Shown: positions 40,556-49,871 of the stretch, in pieces
Numbering within the stretch: position 1 is the stretch's first letter
Layout: the number at the start of each line of letters is the position of its first letter
NCBI RefSeq assembly: GCF_021631985.1
Contig: NZ_CP070225.1
Coordinates: 3,782,001-3,846,000, forward strand
Source: Sandaracinus amylolyticus
GTDB lineage: Bacteria > Myxococcota_A > Polyangia > Polyangiales > Sandaracinaceae
DNA length: 64,000 nucleotides
Direction of reading: 5' to 3'
Made by a program: the position numbers and the translations under genes
The notes under the pieces: generated by a model
Told to the model about the DNA's origin: nothing
Database searches by the model: none
Seen by the model: the letters and a program-made list of their open reading frames with translations, nothing else

Positions 40556-41044
40556 TCACTGGATCCGAATGCTCGCGATCGCGCGCCGCACGTCCTCGAC
40601 CTCTTCGTCGAACACCTCGCGGCGCCCGCCCGCCTCGACCACGGTCACGCGCCCCTCGCGCACGAACACCGTGATCCAGTACGCGTAGGGACGGCCGCTC
40701 TCGTCGCGGCCGAAGCGCATCTGGTGCCCGGTGTCGCCGCTCGCGGCGCGGATGTCCTCCTCCTCGAGGAGCGCGTAGCCGCCGGCGCGACGCAGCCGGT
40801 TGCGGATCGCCTCGACCCAGAAGTCGCGGGTGCCGCGGCGCGGATCGTCGATCTCGCGGACCGCGATCACGACTCCGTCCGCGGTGGTCGCGCGCATCGC
40901 GTAGCCGCGCTGCTGCTGCGTGCCCTCGTCGAGCGAGACGAAGTCGTCGGGCGTGTCGATGCCGAAGTGCGGGCCACACGCGCCGAGCGTGAGCGCGAGC
41001 GCGAACAGGATCGTCCTCGTCGTCGTGGTCATGGGGCGCCTCAT
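40556..41044 (-). CDS. Small lipoprotein of unknown function
   Basis: The 162-residue protein has a basic start (MRRPM), a hydrophobic segment and lipobox TLGAC. The mature part (about 140 residues) alternates strands and helices (GYAMRATTADGVVIAVREIDDP, RDFWVEAIRNRLRRAGGYALL, ending EEVEDVRRAIASIRIQ). I do not recognise the family. The start at 41044 overlaps the DUF4349 gene stop (ATGA); an internal ATG at 41032 is also possible. Last gene of the VWA-DUF4349 operon. Confidence 0.78.
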   Translation of the reverse strand: MRRPMTTTTRTILFALALTLGACGPHFGIDTPDDFVSLDEGTQQQRGYAMRATTADGVVIAVREIDDPRRGTRDFWVEAIRNRLRRAGGYALLEEEDIRAASGDTGHQMRFGRDESGRPYAYWITVFVREGRVTVVEAGGRREVFDEEVEDVRRAIASIRIQ

Positions 41045-42060
41045 CGCAGGTCCAGGAGGGTCGCGAGGCCCAGCTGATCGAGCCACGGGAAGGGGAGCTG
41101 GAAGATGTCCGGCTGCCCCAGGAGCTCGCGCGGGCGCGGCCGGAAGAGCACGGTGACGGTCGAGAACGCGATGCGATCCGCGAGGAAGCGCTGGCGCCCG
41201 CGCAGGCGCTCGAGCTCCTCGGTGATGCGCTGCAGCTGCTGCTCGACCCGCAGCGCGTCCTCGACGGTCTGTGCCTGCGCGAGGAGCGTCTCGACGCGGC
41301 GGCGCATCGCCTCGAGGTTGCGGATGCGGATGTCGACGTCGTGGAACTCCTCGCTCACGTCCTGCGCCTGGACCTCGCGGTGCTCGACGTCGCCCGCCTG
41401 CTCGACCTGCTCGATCAGCGCGTGGAAGCGCGGCGCGGGGACACGCACCACCAGGCGATCGTCGGCCTGGGTGAACACGAAGCCGCCGAGCTCGCGCGTC
41501 GCAGCGACGATGCGCTCCTGGCTCTCGGCGACCTCGTAGACCGCGAGGTGCATGAGCGCGGTGTAGATGAGCAGCGGGCCCGAGGTGTCGACCGCATCGG
41601 TCGCGGTCTGTGCCGCTTGCGCCTGGGCCTGCTCGCGCGGCGTGGTGCTCGCGGTCGGCGGGGTCTGGCGCGGCGTCGCCTGCGCGATCATCGGGCGCTC
41701 TTCGCTGCGCGTGCTCGCGACGTGATCCGACGCGGGTGCCGCGGCGGGCTCGCGGGGCACGGCGCGCGCCTCGGACTCGAGCACGACCGACTGCTCGTAA
41801 TCGGCCCCCTCGTCGGCCTCGCCCTCGAAGTCCATCGTCGCGCCCGCGCTGTCGGTGCTGCCGTACGAGCCCGTCGACCGCTCCCGCCAGACGTCGTCGT
41901 AGCCGCTCGCGCCTCCGCCGCCGTACGACGACGCGGTGGTCTCGACCGTCGCGCCGTAGCTCGTGCGTGGAGCGCTGCCGCCGCATCCCGCCGCGAGCGT
42001 GCCCGCGACGAGGAGCGCGGCCGCGGCGAATGGAGCGCCGCACCATCGTCTCTCTCTCAT
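41041..42060 (-). CDS. DUF4349 lipoprotein
   Basis: The 339-residue protein has lipobox TLAAGC26, a Gly/Ser/Ala-rich linker to about 150, then the DUF4349 domain: LIYTALMHLAVYEVAESQERIVAATRELGGFV, followed by a coiled coil with VSEEFHDVDIRIRNLEAMRRRVE and VEDALRVEQQLQRITEELERL, and a closing RIAFSTVTVLFRPRP. The usual C-terminal membrane helix of the family is reduced here. Function of DUF4349 proteins is unknown; an envelope role is inferred from the lipoprotein signal and the VWA neighbour 22 bp upstream. Confidence 0.85.
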   Translation of the reverse strand: MRERRWCGAPFAAAALLVAGTLAAGCGGSAPRTSYGATVETTASSYGGGGASGYDDVWRERSTGSYGSTDSAGATMDFEGEADEGADYEQSVVLESEARAVPREPAAAPASDHVASTRSEERPMIAQATPRQTPPTASTTPREQAQAQAAQTATDAVDTSGPLLIYTALMHLAVYEVAESQERIVAATRELGGFVFTQADDRLVVRVPAPRFHALIEQVEQAGDVEHREVQAQDVSEEFHDVDIRIRNLEAMRRRVETLLAQAQTVEDALRVEQQLQRITEELERLRGRQRFLADRIAFSTVTVLFRPRPRELLGQPDIFQLPFPWLDQLGLATLLDLR

Positions 42061-42082
42061 GCTCTTCCTCCCGCGCTCCCGC

Positions 42083-44371
42083 TCACCGCAGGAACGCGCT
42101 GACGTCGGTCTCGGTCACGCGCTCGGGCGCGCTCGGATCGATCACGATCACGCGCGCGTCGTCGATCGCGATGGTCACACGTTCTCCGAGCGCGAGCGCG
42201 GGGCCCAGCTCGGGTCGCGCGCGCAGCAGCGCGAAGTAGCCCTCGCTGCCCCAGCGCATCCTCAGCTCGCGCCGGCCCGCGCGATACCGCGAGTCGACCC
42301 ACATGCCGTCGCGACGCACGAACGCGCGACCCAGCACGAAGCGCGCGTCCTGCGCGCCGAGCGCCGCGGCCTGCTCGGCGCCCCGCAGATCGCGGAGGCG
42401 CGCCGAGAGGCGACGACCGCTCTCGCCACGTCCGCCTTCGGGCGCCATCGACGCGGACGCGCCGGCGCCCGAGCTCCCGGAGCTCGTCGTCTCGGGCGCG
42501 CGCGCGGCGGTCGCGTCCGCGAACCGCTCGAAGTCGGCCTCTGCCTCGCTCACCGGCGCCGGCTCTTCCATCGGGCGCACGTCGGGCATCGGCGCGATGC
42601 TGCGCGGCATCTCGACGTCCTCGGCGACGAGGTAGCTCGTGTACGGCGTGACCAGACCGAACTGTCGCGCGAGCCGCACGACCTCCTCGCGCAGCTCGGG
42701 GCGCTCGCCGTTCAGGCGGATCTCGTCGAGCAGCGTCGCGACCTTCCGCGTCGCCCAGACGCGCGGCAGGAAGTCGTTGCGCGTCTCGGCGCCGGGCATC
42801 GTCACCGGGAACTCGAGGCGCAGCGGCGTGGCGCCGCCGACGCGCCCCTCGAGCACCACCTGCACCGGGCCCTCGCCGCGATATCGACCGACGACGAGGA
42901 GCTGATCGCCCCGGTAGAGATGCCCGAGATCGCGAGGGTACACGTCGAACGCGGACGCGCCGGGGAGCGCGAGGTGGAGGTCAGCGAGCACCGGGTACGC
43001 GATGCGATCGTAGAAGGTCGAGAGACGCTGCTGGAGCTCGACGCCGTCCGCGCCGCGCACGTAGTCGGACGAGCCGCCACTGCCGACCGCGAGCGCGTCG
43101 AGGAACGTCGTGTTCACGTCGTCGCCGACGCCGAACACGAAGAGGCGCGTGCTCGCGCCCGTGCTCGCCGCGGTGCGCGCGGTCACCTCGCGCACGATCG
43201 TGGCGGGATCGGTCTGGCCGACGGTGGGCATGCCGTCGGTGAGGAACACGATCATGCGCGGCGGCGCGCCGGCGGGCGCGCGGGTGCGCAGCGCCTCGTG
43301 GAGCGCGGGATGGATCGCGGTGCCGCCCGCCGCGACGAAGCGGCTCGCGAAGCGACGTGCCGACGCGACGTTCGCGGGGGTCGCGGGCATCGAAGCGCCG
43401 CGATCGAAGAGGAGCTCGACGTCGGTCGAGAAGCGTACGACCTGGAACGAATCGTTCGGGCCGAGCCGCGCGAGCATGTGATCGAGCGCGGCGCGCGCCC
43501 GCTCGATCTTGTCGCCCGCCATCGAGCCCGACGTGTCGAACACGAAGATGACTTCCTTGCTCGCGAGCTCGTGCTCGGTGAGCGCGGTGCGCGGCGCGAT
43601 CATCGCGAGGAAGTAGCCGTCGTCGCCGCTCGCGCGGTGCGAGAGCAAGGAGAGCCCGACGTCTCCGTCGGCGACCGCGTAGTAGAGGTCGAAGTCCTGA
43701 TCGAGCGCGACGCGATGGCCCTCGTAGGACGCGATCGCGCGCTGGTCGCCTTCGCGCGCGATCGCGACCGCGTGGGTCGGCGAGTAGATCGCGCGCACCG
43801 GCGTGCGCGAGACGATCTCGGCGGTGATCGTGAGGTCCTCGAGCGTCCGCGCCGCGCGCCCCGCGGTGCGCAGCGGATAGCGGTAGTGCACGACGCCGCT
43901 CTGGTACTCGAGCGTCTGCGTGAAGCGCAGCTCGATGCGCTGCTCGCTGTGCGGCGCGATCGGGAAGACGCGGGCGCGGAAGAGGTTGCCGCCGATCTGC
44001 TCGACGAGCCCGGGATCGCGCATGCGCGCGACGATCTGCTCGTACACCGCGCGCGCCTGCGCGGACTCGAGGAGCTCGCCGCGCTGCGGGCGACCGTCGA
44101 CCCACATCGTGAAGCCGCTCACCGTCGCGCCGGGCGGGACCGGGAAGACGTAGGTCGCCTCGAGGGTCTCGCCCGACTGGTTCAGGAACACCTGCTCGAC
44201 GCGCGTCTCCGCGATCCGCTCGCGCACGCTGATCGACACGCGGTGGTGTCGGATCGCGAGGGGCTCGATCTCGGGACGTGTCGGGAGCAGCACGCCGATC
44301 GCGTGGACGCGTCCCTGCGCGGCGAATGTGACCAGGAGCGCGGCGAGCGAGGCGAGCAGCGATCGGCGCAT
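42083..44371 (-). CDS. VIT and von Willebrand factor A domain protein
   Basis: The 762-residue exported protein has a signal peptide (about 1-24), a VIT domain (about 35-165, VEQVFLNQSGETLEATYVFPVPPGA), and a VWA domain from about 272 with the metal-binding MIDAS motif DTSGS (279-283) and FLTDGMPT further on. A C-terminal region with VTPYTSYLVAEDVE (typical of this inter-alpha-trypsin-inhibitor-like family) leads to a Gly/Ser/Ala linker and a short beta tail. It heads a three-gene leftward operon with two lipoproteins, and is divergent from lexA across 158 bp. Likely an adhesion or protein-binding factor. Confidence 0.9.
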   Translation of the reverse strand: MRRSLLASLAALLVTFAAQGRVHAIGVLLPTRPEIEPLAIRHHRVSISVRERIAETRVEQVFLNQSGETLEATYVFPVPPGATVSGFTMWVDGRPQRGELLESAQARAVYEQIVARMRDPGLVEQIGGNLFRARVFPIAPHSEQRIELRFTQTLEYQSGVVHYRYPLRTAGRAARTLEDLTITAEIVSRTPVRAIYSPTHAVAIAREGDQRAIASYEGHRVALDQDFDLYYAVADGDVGLSLLSHRASGDDGYFLAMIAPRTALTEHELASKEVIFVFDTSGSMAGDKIERARAALDHMLARLGPNDSFQVVRFSTDVELLFDRGASMPATPANVASARRFASRFVAAGGTAIHPALHEALRTRAPAGAPPRMIVFLTDGMPTVGQTDPATIVREVTARTAASTGASTRLFVFGVGDDVNTTFLDALAVGSGGSSDYVRGADGVELQQRLSTFYDRIAYPVLADLHLALPGASAFDVYPRDLGHLYRGDQLLVVGRYRGEGPVQVVLEGRVGGATPLRLEFPVTMPGAETRNDFLPRVWATRKVATLLDEIRLNGERPELREEVVRLARQFGLVTPYTSYLVAEDVEMPRSIAPMPDVRPMEEPAPVSEAEADFERFADATAARAPETTSSGSSGAGASASMAPEGGRGESGRRLSARLRDLRGAEQAAALGAQDARFVLGRAFVRRDGMWVDSRYRAGRRELRMRWGSEGYFALLRARPELGPALALGERVTIAIDDARVIVIDPSAPERVTETDVSAFLR

Positions 44372-44451
44372 GGACGGCCTCCGACGCGCGAGCGCAGCGG
44401 GCGATCTGACTTTCGTTCTCGATGTCGTGCGTCACGTGCGATGCGAAAATC

Positions 44452-44480
44452 TTGACTGGTGCACAGGCGTCACGTAATCG
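44452..44480 (+). promoter_or_regulatory. Promoter of lexA
   Basis: TTGACT (44452-44457), a 17-bp spacer and TAATCG (44475-44480) give the best sigma-70 match in the window, with transcription expected near 44487. A GCGTCACGT element occurs twice in the spacer DNA (44429-44437 and 44467-44475), 38 bp apart. Confidence 0.6.
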
Positions 44481-44487
44481 TTTGTCG

Positions 44488-44501
44488 CACCTGCCCAGGT
44501 G
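44488..44501. promoter_or_regulatory. Candidate LexA operator
   Basis: The inverted repeat CACCTG-CC-CAGGTG begins at the predicted transcription start of lexA, where a repressor would block initiation. It differs from the E. coli (CTGT-N8-ACAG) and Gram-positive SOS boxes; LexA sites vary widely among proteobacterial classes. Position supports autoregulation; sequence specificity is not established. Confidence 0.45.
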
Positions 44502-44529
44502 AACAGCGCGCGGGCAGCGGAGGCCCTCG

Positions 44530-45258
44530 ATGAACAAGCTCACCGATCGTCAGCGGATGGTGCTCGAGTACATCTGCGAGTCGATCCAGGACCGCGGGTA
44601 CCCGCCGACGCTTCGCGAGATCGGGCTGAAGCTCGGCATCCGCAGCACCAACGGCGTGAACGATCACCTCCGCGCGCTCGAGCGGAAGGGCTATCTCACG
44701 CGCGAGGACATGAAGTCGCGCACGCTGCGCCCGACCGACACGACGCTGCGCATCGTGGGACGTGGCGCGGCGAGCATGGGCGGCGGCATCGCGCGCGAGG
44801 AGCACGATCTCGTCGACGTCGAGACGACGCGCGAGGCCGAGGCCGCGAACGACGACATGATCGAGATCCCGATCCTCGGTCGCGTCGCGGCGGGTCTGCC
44901 GATCGAAGCGATCGAGCAGCACGGCGGCGACACGGTGCGCATCGATCGGATGCTGCTGGGGCGTGGGGCGCGCGGCGGCGACGTGTTCGGCCTGCGGATC
45001 CAGGGCGAGTCGATGATCGAGGCCGGCATCCACGACGGCGACTACGTCTTCGTGCGCAAGCAGGCGCAGGCGGCGCGCGGGACGATCGTGATCGCGATGG
45101 TCGGCGACGAAGCGACCTGCAAGTACTTCTACCCGGAGTCGACGCACATCCGGCTCGAGCCCGCGAACTCGACGATGGCGCCGATCCTGGTGCCGAAGAG
45201 CGAGTGGCGCGAGACGCAGATCCTCGGCGTCGTCGTCGGCGTGTTCCGGAAGATCTGA
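44530..45258 (+). CDS. lexA: SOS repressor LexA
   Basis: The 242-residue protein has the N-terminal winged helix (LTDRQRMVLEYICESIQDRGYPPTLREIG, with recognition helix STNGVNDHLRALERKGYLTR), a linker longer than in E. coli (202 residues), and the S24 peptidase domain. The self-cleavage bond is A121-G122 (GRVAAGLP), with nucleophile S161 (GESM) and general base K198 (ATCKYFY). It represses DNA-damage genes until RecA-stimulated cleavage. The start fits GGAGG just upstream. Confidence 0.95.
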   Translation: MNKLTDRQRMVLEYICESIQDRGYPPTLREIGLKLGIRSTNGVNDHLRALERKGYLTREDMKSRTLRPTDTTLRIVGRGAASMGGGIAREEHDLVDVETTREAEAANDDMIEIPILGRVAAGLPIEAIEQHGGDTVRIDRMLLGRGARGGDVFGLRIQGESMIEAGIHDGDYVFVRKQAQAARGTIVIAMVGDEATCKYFYPESTHIRLEPANSTMAPILVPKSEWRETQILGVVVGVFRKI

Positions 45259-45264
45259 GCGCGA

Positions 45265-46968
45265 TCAGAACGCGCGCTCGCGCATGTCGAGCGCGCGTCG
45301 GACGAGATCCTGCACCGCACCTCGCACGCGATCGTTGAGGTGCGCGACGGCGATCGGATCGTCGGGATCCGCGTCCTCGAGATGGATCGGCTCGCCGCAG
45401 AGGATCACCCAGCGGCTCGGGAGCGGGACGAGGCCGACCGGGCCGAGCCACGGGAACGTCGGCGTGATCGGCAGGAAGGGCAGGCCGACGAGGCGCGCGA
45501 TCGCGCCGCTGCGGAAGAGCAGCGGGTACGCTTCCTCGCTGCCGACGATCGCGGTCGGGACGATCGGCGTACGGGTGCGGAGCGCGAGCTTCACGTAGCC
45601 GCCGCGGCCGAATCGTTGGAGCTCATACCTTTGCCCGAAGGGCTTGCCGAGGCCCTTCTCGCCCTCGGGGAAGACCGCGACGAGCATGTCGCGCGCGAGC
45701 ATGCGCTCGGCGTTCTCGGGGCAGGCGCGCACCGCGCCGACGCGGTTCACGAAGGCGCCGAGGAAGGGCGCGTGCGCGACGAAGTCCTCGGCGAGCCAGC
45801 GCAGCTCGCGGCGCGACGGATGATCGAGGCGCATCGCGGTGCGGAGCATCAGGCCGTCCCACGGGAGCGCGCCGCCGTGGTTCGCCACGACGAGGCAGCG
45901 ACCGGTGTCGGGCACGTGCTCGAGGCCGCGCGCGAGCACGCGGAACCAGCTGCGGTAGATGCGATCGAAGAGCGGCAGGAAGCGCGCCTCGTAGGCGCGA
46001 TCGAGGCCGAGCTCGTCGATCTCTTCGCTGAGGTCGCGCAGGCCGAGGCGACCCCACTGCCGCACGTAGTAGCCGGGGCGCAGGAGCTCGCGCGCGAGGC
46101 CGGGGGATTCGGGGGCGTCGGTGGTGCCGCCGAGGTGCGCAGCGACCTGCGCGAAGGCCTCGGCAGCGCGGCGGCGCGCAGCGCGATCCTCGGTGGACGC
46201 GGCGTCGTCGAGGAAGCGATCGAGGGTCTCTTCGATCGCGTAGAGATCGTCGACGGGGTCCAGGTCCGGGTCGCGAGCGGGAGCGGGCGACTGGACGGGG
46301 GCGAGGTCGGGAGCGGCGGGCGGCTCGGGGAGCGGGGCCGCGACGGCTGCGTCGGGAGCCGCGGGCTCGGGCGGGGGCTGGGACACGCGCACGGGCATCG
46401 TCGCGCGGGCTGCCGGGCGGGACGGGCGCGGGGCCGCGACGGTGCCGGGGGAGCTCGGCTCGAGGCGCACCGGAGGTGCGGGCTGCGGGCTCGGACGGGG
46501 CGCGCGGGTGTCGGCGTTGGGGAGCGCGGGCGGGAGCGGGAGCGTGGAGCGACGCACCGACGGGCGTGCGCTGCGCTCGGTGGGCGCAGCGTCGGGAACC
46601 GGCTGCGCGGGCTCGGGGCTCGCGATCACTCGCTCTTCGATGCGTGCGGGACGCGCCGAGGCACGACGCGGCTTCGACGTTTCGGTCGACTCGTGACGCG
46701 GCTCCGGTGCGGGCTCGGGCGCGACGGGGCGTGCGGACTTGCGGCTCGCCGTCGGAGCGCGATCGGGCTTCGCGGCGGGGCGCGCCGATGCGCGGGCCGG
46801 CTTCGCGTCGGGCGAGATGGTGCGACGCACCGCGGGCTTCGCCTCGCGGCGCACCTCGGGCTTCGCCTTCTGCGGCTTCGCGTGCTTCTTCTTCGCGCGC
46901 GCCTTCGCCGACGGCTTCGGCGCGACGTAGGCGCGACGCGGGCGCTCGAGCTCGTCGTCGTCGCTCAC
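45265..46968 (-). CDS. PlsC-like acyltransferase with long basic N-terminal extension
   Basis: The 567-residue protein has about 250 N-terminal residues of Lys/Arg/Pro/Ala-rich low-complexity sequence, a short helical linker (about 250-300), and a glycerophospholipid acyltransferase domain. The latter has the NHxxxxD motif (VVANHGGALPWDG), the FPEGEKG block and the following block GGYVKLALRTRTPIVPTAIVG. It should transfer acyl groups to a lysophospholipid or other glycerol-phosphate acceptor. The basic extension, unusual for the family, may bind nucleic acid or membranes. The GTG start overlaps the epimerase stop (GTGA). Confidence 0.85.
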   Translation of the reverse strand: MSDDDELERPRRAYVAPKPSAKARAKKKHAKPQKAKPEVRREAKPAVRRTISPDAKPARASARPAAKPDRAPTASRKSARPVAPEPAPEPRHESTETSKPRRASARPARIEERVIASPEPAQPVPDAAPTERSARPSVRRSTLPLPPALPNADTRAPRPSPQPAPPVRLEPSSPGTVAAPRPSRPAARATMPVRVSQPPPEPAAPDAAVAAPLPEPPAAPDLAPVQSPAPARDPDLDPVDDLYAIEETLDRFLDDAASTEDRAARRRAAEAFAQVAAHLGGTTDAPESPGLARELLRPGYYVRQWGRLGLRDLSEEIDELGLDRAYEARFLPLFDRIYRSWFRVLARGLEHVPDTGRCLVVANHGGALPWDGLMLRTAMRLDHPSRRELRWLAEDFVAHAPFLGAFVNRVGAVRACPENAERMLARDMLVAVFPEGEKGLGKPFGQRYELQRFGRGGYVKLALRTRTPIVPTAIVGSEEAYPLLFRSGAIARLVGLPFLPITPTFPWLGPVGLVPLPSRWVILCGEPIHLEDADPDDPIAVAHLNDRVRGAVQDLVRRALDMRERAF

Positions 46969-48047
46969 GCGATCGCCTCGCGGATGAGTCTCGCCTCGCG
47001 CAGGCGCAGCGCGCCGCCGAAGTCGAGCACGGCCTCGCGCGTCGTGTACGCGGGCTCGAAGCCCAGCGCGTCGCGCGCCTGCGTCGTGTCGGCGACGCAG
47101 AGATATCGCAGGTAGTCCACGAAGGACGCGGGCGCCTCGTTCATGCCGCCCATCCAGAGCAGCGCCGTCGCGCGCCGGAGCAAGGGGCCCGGCAGCGGCG
47201 CGCCGATGCGCCCTGCGAGCTTGATGATCGTGGTGATCGGGAGCACGCCCTCCCCCGCCACGTTGAACGTGCCGGGCACCTCGACGTCGATCGCGGTCTT
47301 GAGCGCCGCGATCGCGTCCGCCTCGTGCAGCAGCTGCACGAGCGGGTCGAAGCCGAGCAGCGTCGGCACGAAGCGCCGCGAGAGCCAGCGCGTGAGCCAG
47401 GTGCGCACCGTCGGGCCGAGCACCGGCGCGAGCCGCAGGATCGTCGTGCGCGCGCCGGTCTCGCTCGCGAAGCGCGTGAGCTGCACCTCGGCGTCGATCT
47501 TGTCGGCGAGGAAGCGACAGCCCTCGATGCCGCGCAGCGCCGCGCCCTCGAACAGGAAGTTCGGATTCGAGCGGTGCGGCCCGTAGAGCATCGTCTGCGA
47601 CGCGGCCACGACCCGCCGCACGCCCGCTTCGCGCGCCGCGACGAGCAGGTGCATCGTGCCCACGCTCTCGAGCTCGTGCGCCCATCCCTCGGCGGGGGTC
47701 GGGCTCGAGAGGAACGCGAGATGGGCGAGCACGTCCACCTGCTCCGCGCGCAGGATCTCCGAGGCGCGCGCCGCCGCGGTCGGCTGCGTGAGGTCGACAC
47801 GGTACGAGCGCGTCTTGCGGCCCGCGGTGCGCGGCGTGGCGACGTCGAGCACCACGACGCGCGCGATCGTGTCGTCCTCCTCGAGCACGCCGATGAGGTT
47901 GCGCCCGAGGAACGAGCACGCGCCGGTGATCGCGACCGTGCGCCCACCGCGCGGAGGGAGCGCGCGCAGCGAGCCGCCGCGCGCGCTGCCGTTCGGGGCA
48001 CCGGCGTCGCGGCCGTGAGGCGTGCATTCGTGCGTGCCGAGCTGCAC
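46965..48047 (-). CDS. NAD-dependent epimerase/dehydratase (extended SDR)
   Basis: The 360-residue protein has a Rossmann start TGACSFLGRNLIGVLEED after a 37-residue leader of doubtful conservation, the D-x-D-type strand VVVLDVAT, and the block AASQTMLYGPHRSNPNF where the catalytic Tyr usually lies. The following Lys of a canonical YxxxK is not evident, so catalysis may be lost or altered. TFNVAGEGVLPI resembles sugar-nucleotide epimerases. The N-terminus could begin later (around GGRTVAITG). Cotranscribed with the acyltransferase. Confidence 0.8.
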   Translation of the reverse strand: MQLGTHECTPHGRDAGAPNGSARGGSLRALPPRGGRTVAITGACSFLGRNLIGVLEEDDTIARVVVLDVATPRTAGRKTRSYRVDLTQPTAAARASEILRAEQVDVLAHLAFLSSPTPAEGWAHELESVGTMHLLVAAREAGVRRVVAASQTMLYGPHRSNPNFLFEGAALRGIEGCRFLADKIDAEVQLTRFASETGARTTILRLAPVLGPTVRTWLTRWLSRRFVPTLLGFDPLVQLLHEADAIAALKTAIDVEVPGTFNVAGEGVLPITTIIKLAGRIGAPLPGPLLRRATALLWMGGMNEAPASFVDYLRYLCVADTTQARDALGFEPAYTTREAVLDFGGALRLREARLIREAIA

Positions 48048-48130
48048 GCGGGGAGCCTAGGTTGCGCGCCTCGCGGGCGTCAACGACGGGAGATTCTTCG
48101 GCGGACTGCTAGGCTGCGCGCCGCTCCCGG

Positions 48131-49870
48131 ATGATCTCGCGTCGCATCCCGCCGCCGCCGCCGTCGCACGCTCGCACCTGGGCCGCGATCGCGATCTGCG
48201 CGGCGGTCTACGTCTACGCGTTCCCGTACCAGCCCGAGGTCAACAACCCGAACGAGAACGTGCGGTTCTTCATGACCGCCGCGATCGTCGACGAGGGCAC
48301 CTACGCGATCGACGCGATCCGCGCGCGCTGGGGCTGGGTGAACGACGCGGCGCTCTACGAGGGGCACGTCTACAGCGTGAAGGCGCCGGGGACGAGCCTG
48401 ATGGGCGTGCCCGGCTACTGGCTCTATCGGCAGTGGTGCGATCTGCGCGAGACGCCGCTCGATCGCACCACCGCGCTCTGGGTCGTGCGCATGACCGCGT
48501 CGGCGTTGCCGATGCTGGTATTCCTGTTCTTCTTCCATCGCTGGCTCGGCCGACGCGGCGCGCCACCGGTGGTGCGCGACGGAGTGTTCCTCTCGGTCGC
48601 GCTGGGATCGCTGCTGCTCGCGTACGCGACGATGTTCGTCTCGCACGCGACGAGCGCGGCCACCGCGTTCGGCGCGTTCATGCTGCTCGAGCGCGCGCGC
48701 CACGCGCAGCGCATCTCGTTCGGCGGCGCGTGGCTCGCGGGGCTCCTCGCCGCAATGTGCACCGCGCTCGAGTACCCCGGCTTCGTCGCGACCGCGGTGC
48801 TCTGTCTCTACGCGCTCGTCTGCGTGCGGCCGTGGCACCGGCTCGTGCCCTTCGCGCTCGGCGCGATCCTCCCGACGCTCGCAGTGCTGCACTTCCACTG
48901 GCGCGCGTTCGGCGATCCGATGACGCCGGGGCATCGCTACCTCGAGCACGCCGCGTTCCGCGAGCTCGCGAACGAAGGATTCTTCGGCGCGAGCACGTTC
49001 TCGACCGACGCGGCGGGCGGGCTGCTCTTCGATCTCGGCTACGGGCTCTTTCCGCTCACGCCGGTGCTGCTGCTCGCGTTCTTCGGGTTCCCGCGGCTGC
49101 TCGCGCGGCGTCGCACCCGCCTCGACGCGCTCGTCGCGCTCGCGATCCCGCTCGGCACCTGGGGCCTCATCTGCTTCATGAACAACTGGCGCGGCGGATG
49201 GACCGTCGGGCCGCGTTATCTCGCGATCGGTCTGCCCTTCCTCGCGTGGGCCGCGCTCGAGGGCGGCACGTGGATGGCGCGCTCGCTGCCGCGCGTCACC
49301 GGCGCGCTCGTCGTGGGCGCGACGGGCGCGGCGTTCATCGCGTCGGGCGGGCCGAGCGTCTACTACCCGCACCTGCCCGAGGCGTTCACGCGGCCGGTGC
49401 CGCAGCTCGTGCGGTGGCTCGTGCGCCACGACTTCGCGCCGTACAACGCGGGCAGCTGGATCGCGCAGCAGCTCGGCGACGAGCTCTGGGGCACGCGCTC
49501 GATGCTGCCGATGTTCCTGCTCGCGCTCCTCGCGCTCGCGTGGATCGCGTGGGCGCAGCGGCGCCTGACCGATCGACTGCTGGTGCTGATCGGCGCGTCG
49601 TTCTTCGGCTCGACGTTCCTCGCGCCGGTCGTCGCCGACGATCCGAACGCGACCGGCGCGCCCGACGCGCTCGCGTACGTGGTGCGCTTCTGGGAGCCCG
49701 AGGGGCACGACGTCGCGGCGCGCCTCGAGGAGCGCACCGAGAGCGGCGAAGCGACGCCCGAGGACTGGGCGCGCCTGGTGCGCACCTACGAAGAAGAAGG
49801 TCGGCGCAGCGAGGCGCGGAGCGCCGAGCGGCGGGCGCGCAGCGCAGCGGGCCTCGGCGCGTCGCGCTGA
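48131..49870 (+). CDS. Polytopic membrane protein, possible GT-C glycosyltransferase
   Basis: The 579-residue protein has about eleven predicted membrane segments between residues 16 and 500 (for example AIAICAAVYVYAFPY, LVFLFFFHRWLG, LLAAMCTALEYPGFVATAVLC). The first loop has an acidic stretch (FFMTAAIVDEGTYAIDAIRARWGW) like the catalytic loop of lipid-linked GT-C enzymes, but no diagnostic motif is certain. The soluble C-terminal tail (about 515-579) is charged. It ends one base before the TonB-dependent receptor start, suggesting cotranscription. Confidence 0.75.
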   Translation: MISRRIPPPPPSHARTWAAIAICAAVYVYAFPYQPEVNNPNENVRFFMTAAIVDEGTYAIDAIRARWGWVNDAALYEGHVYSVKAPGTSLMGVPGYWLYRQWCDLRETPLDRTTALWVVRMTASALPMLVFLFFFHRWLGRRGAPPVVRDGVFLSVALGSLLLAYATMFVSHATSAATAFGAFMLLERARHAQRISFGGAWLAGLLAAMCTALEYPGFVATAVLCLYALVCVRPWHRLVPFALGAILPTLAVLHFHWRAFGDPMTPGHRYLEHAAFRELANEGFFGASTFSTDAAGGLLFDLGYGLFPLTPVLLLAFFGFPRLLARRRTRLDALVALAIPLGTWGLICFMNNWRGGWTVGPRYLAIGLPFLAWAALEGGTWMARSLPRVTGALVVGATGAAFIASGGPSVYYPHLPEAFTRPVPQLVRWLVRHDFAPYNAGSWIAQQLGDELWGTRSMLPMFLLALLALAWIAWAQRRLTDRLLVLIGASFFGSTFLAPVVADDPNATGAPDALAYVVRFWEPEGHDVAARLEERTESGEATPEDWARLVRTYEEEGRRSEARSAERRARSAAGLGASR

Positions 49871-49871
49871 G

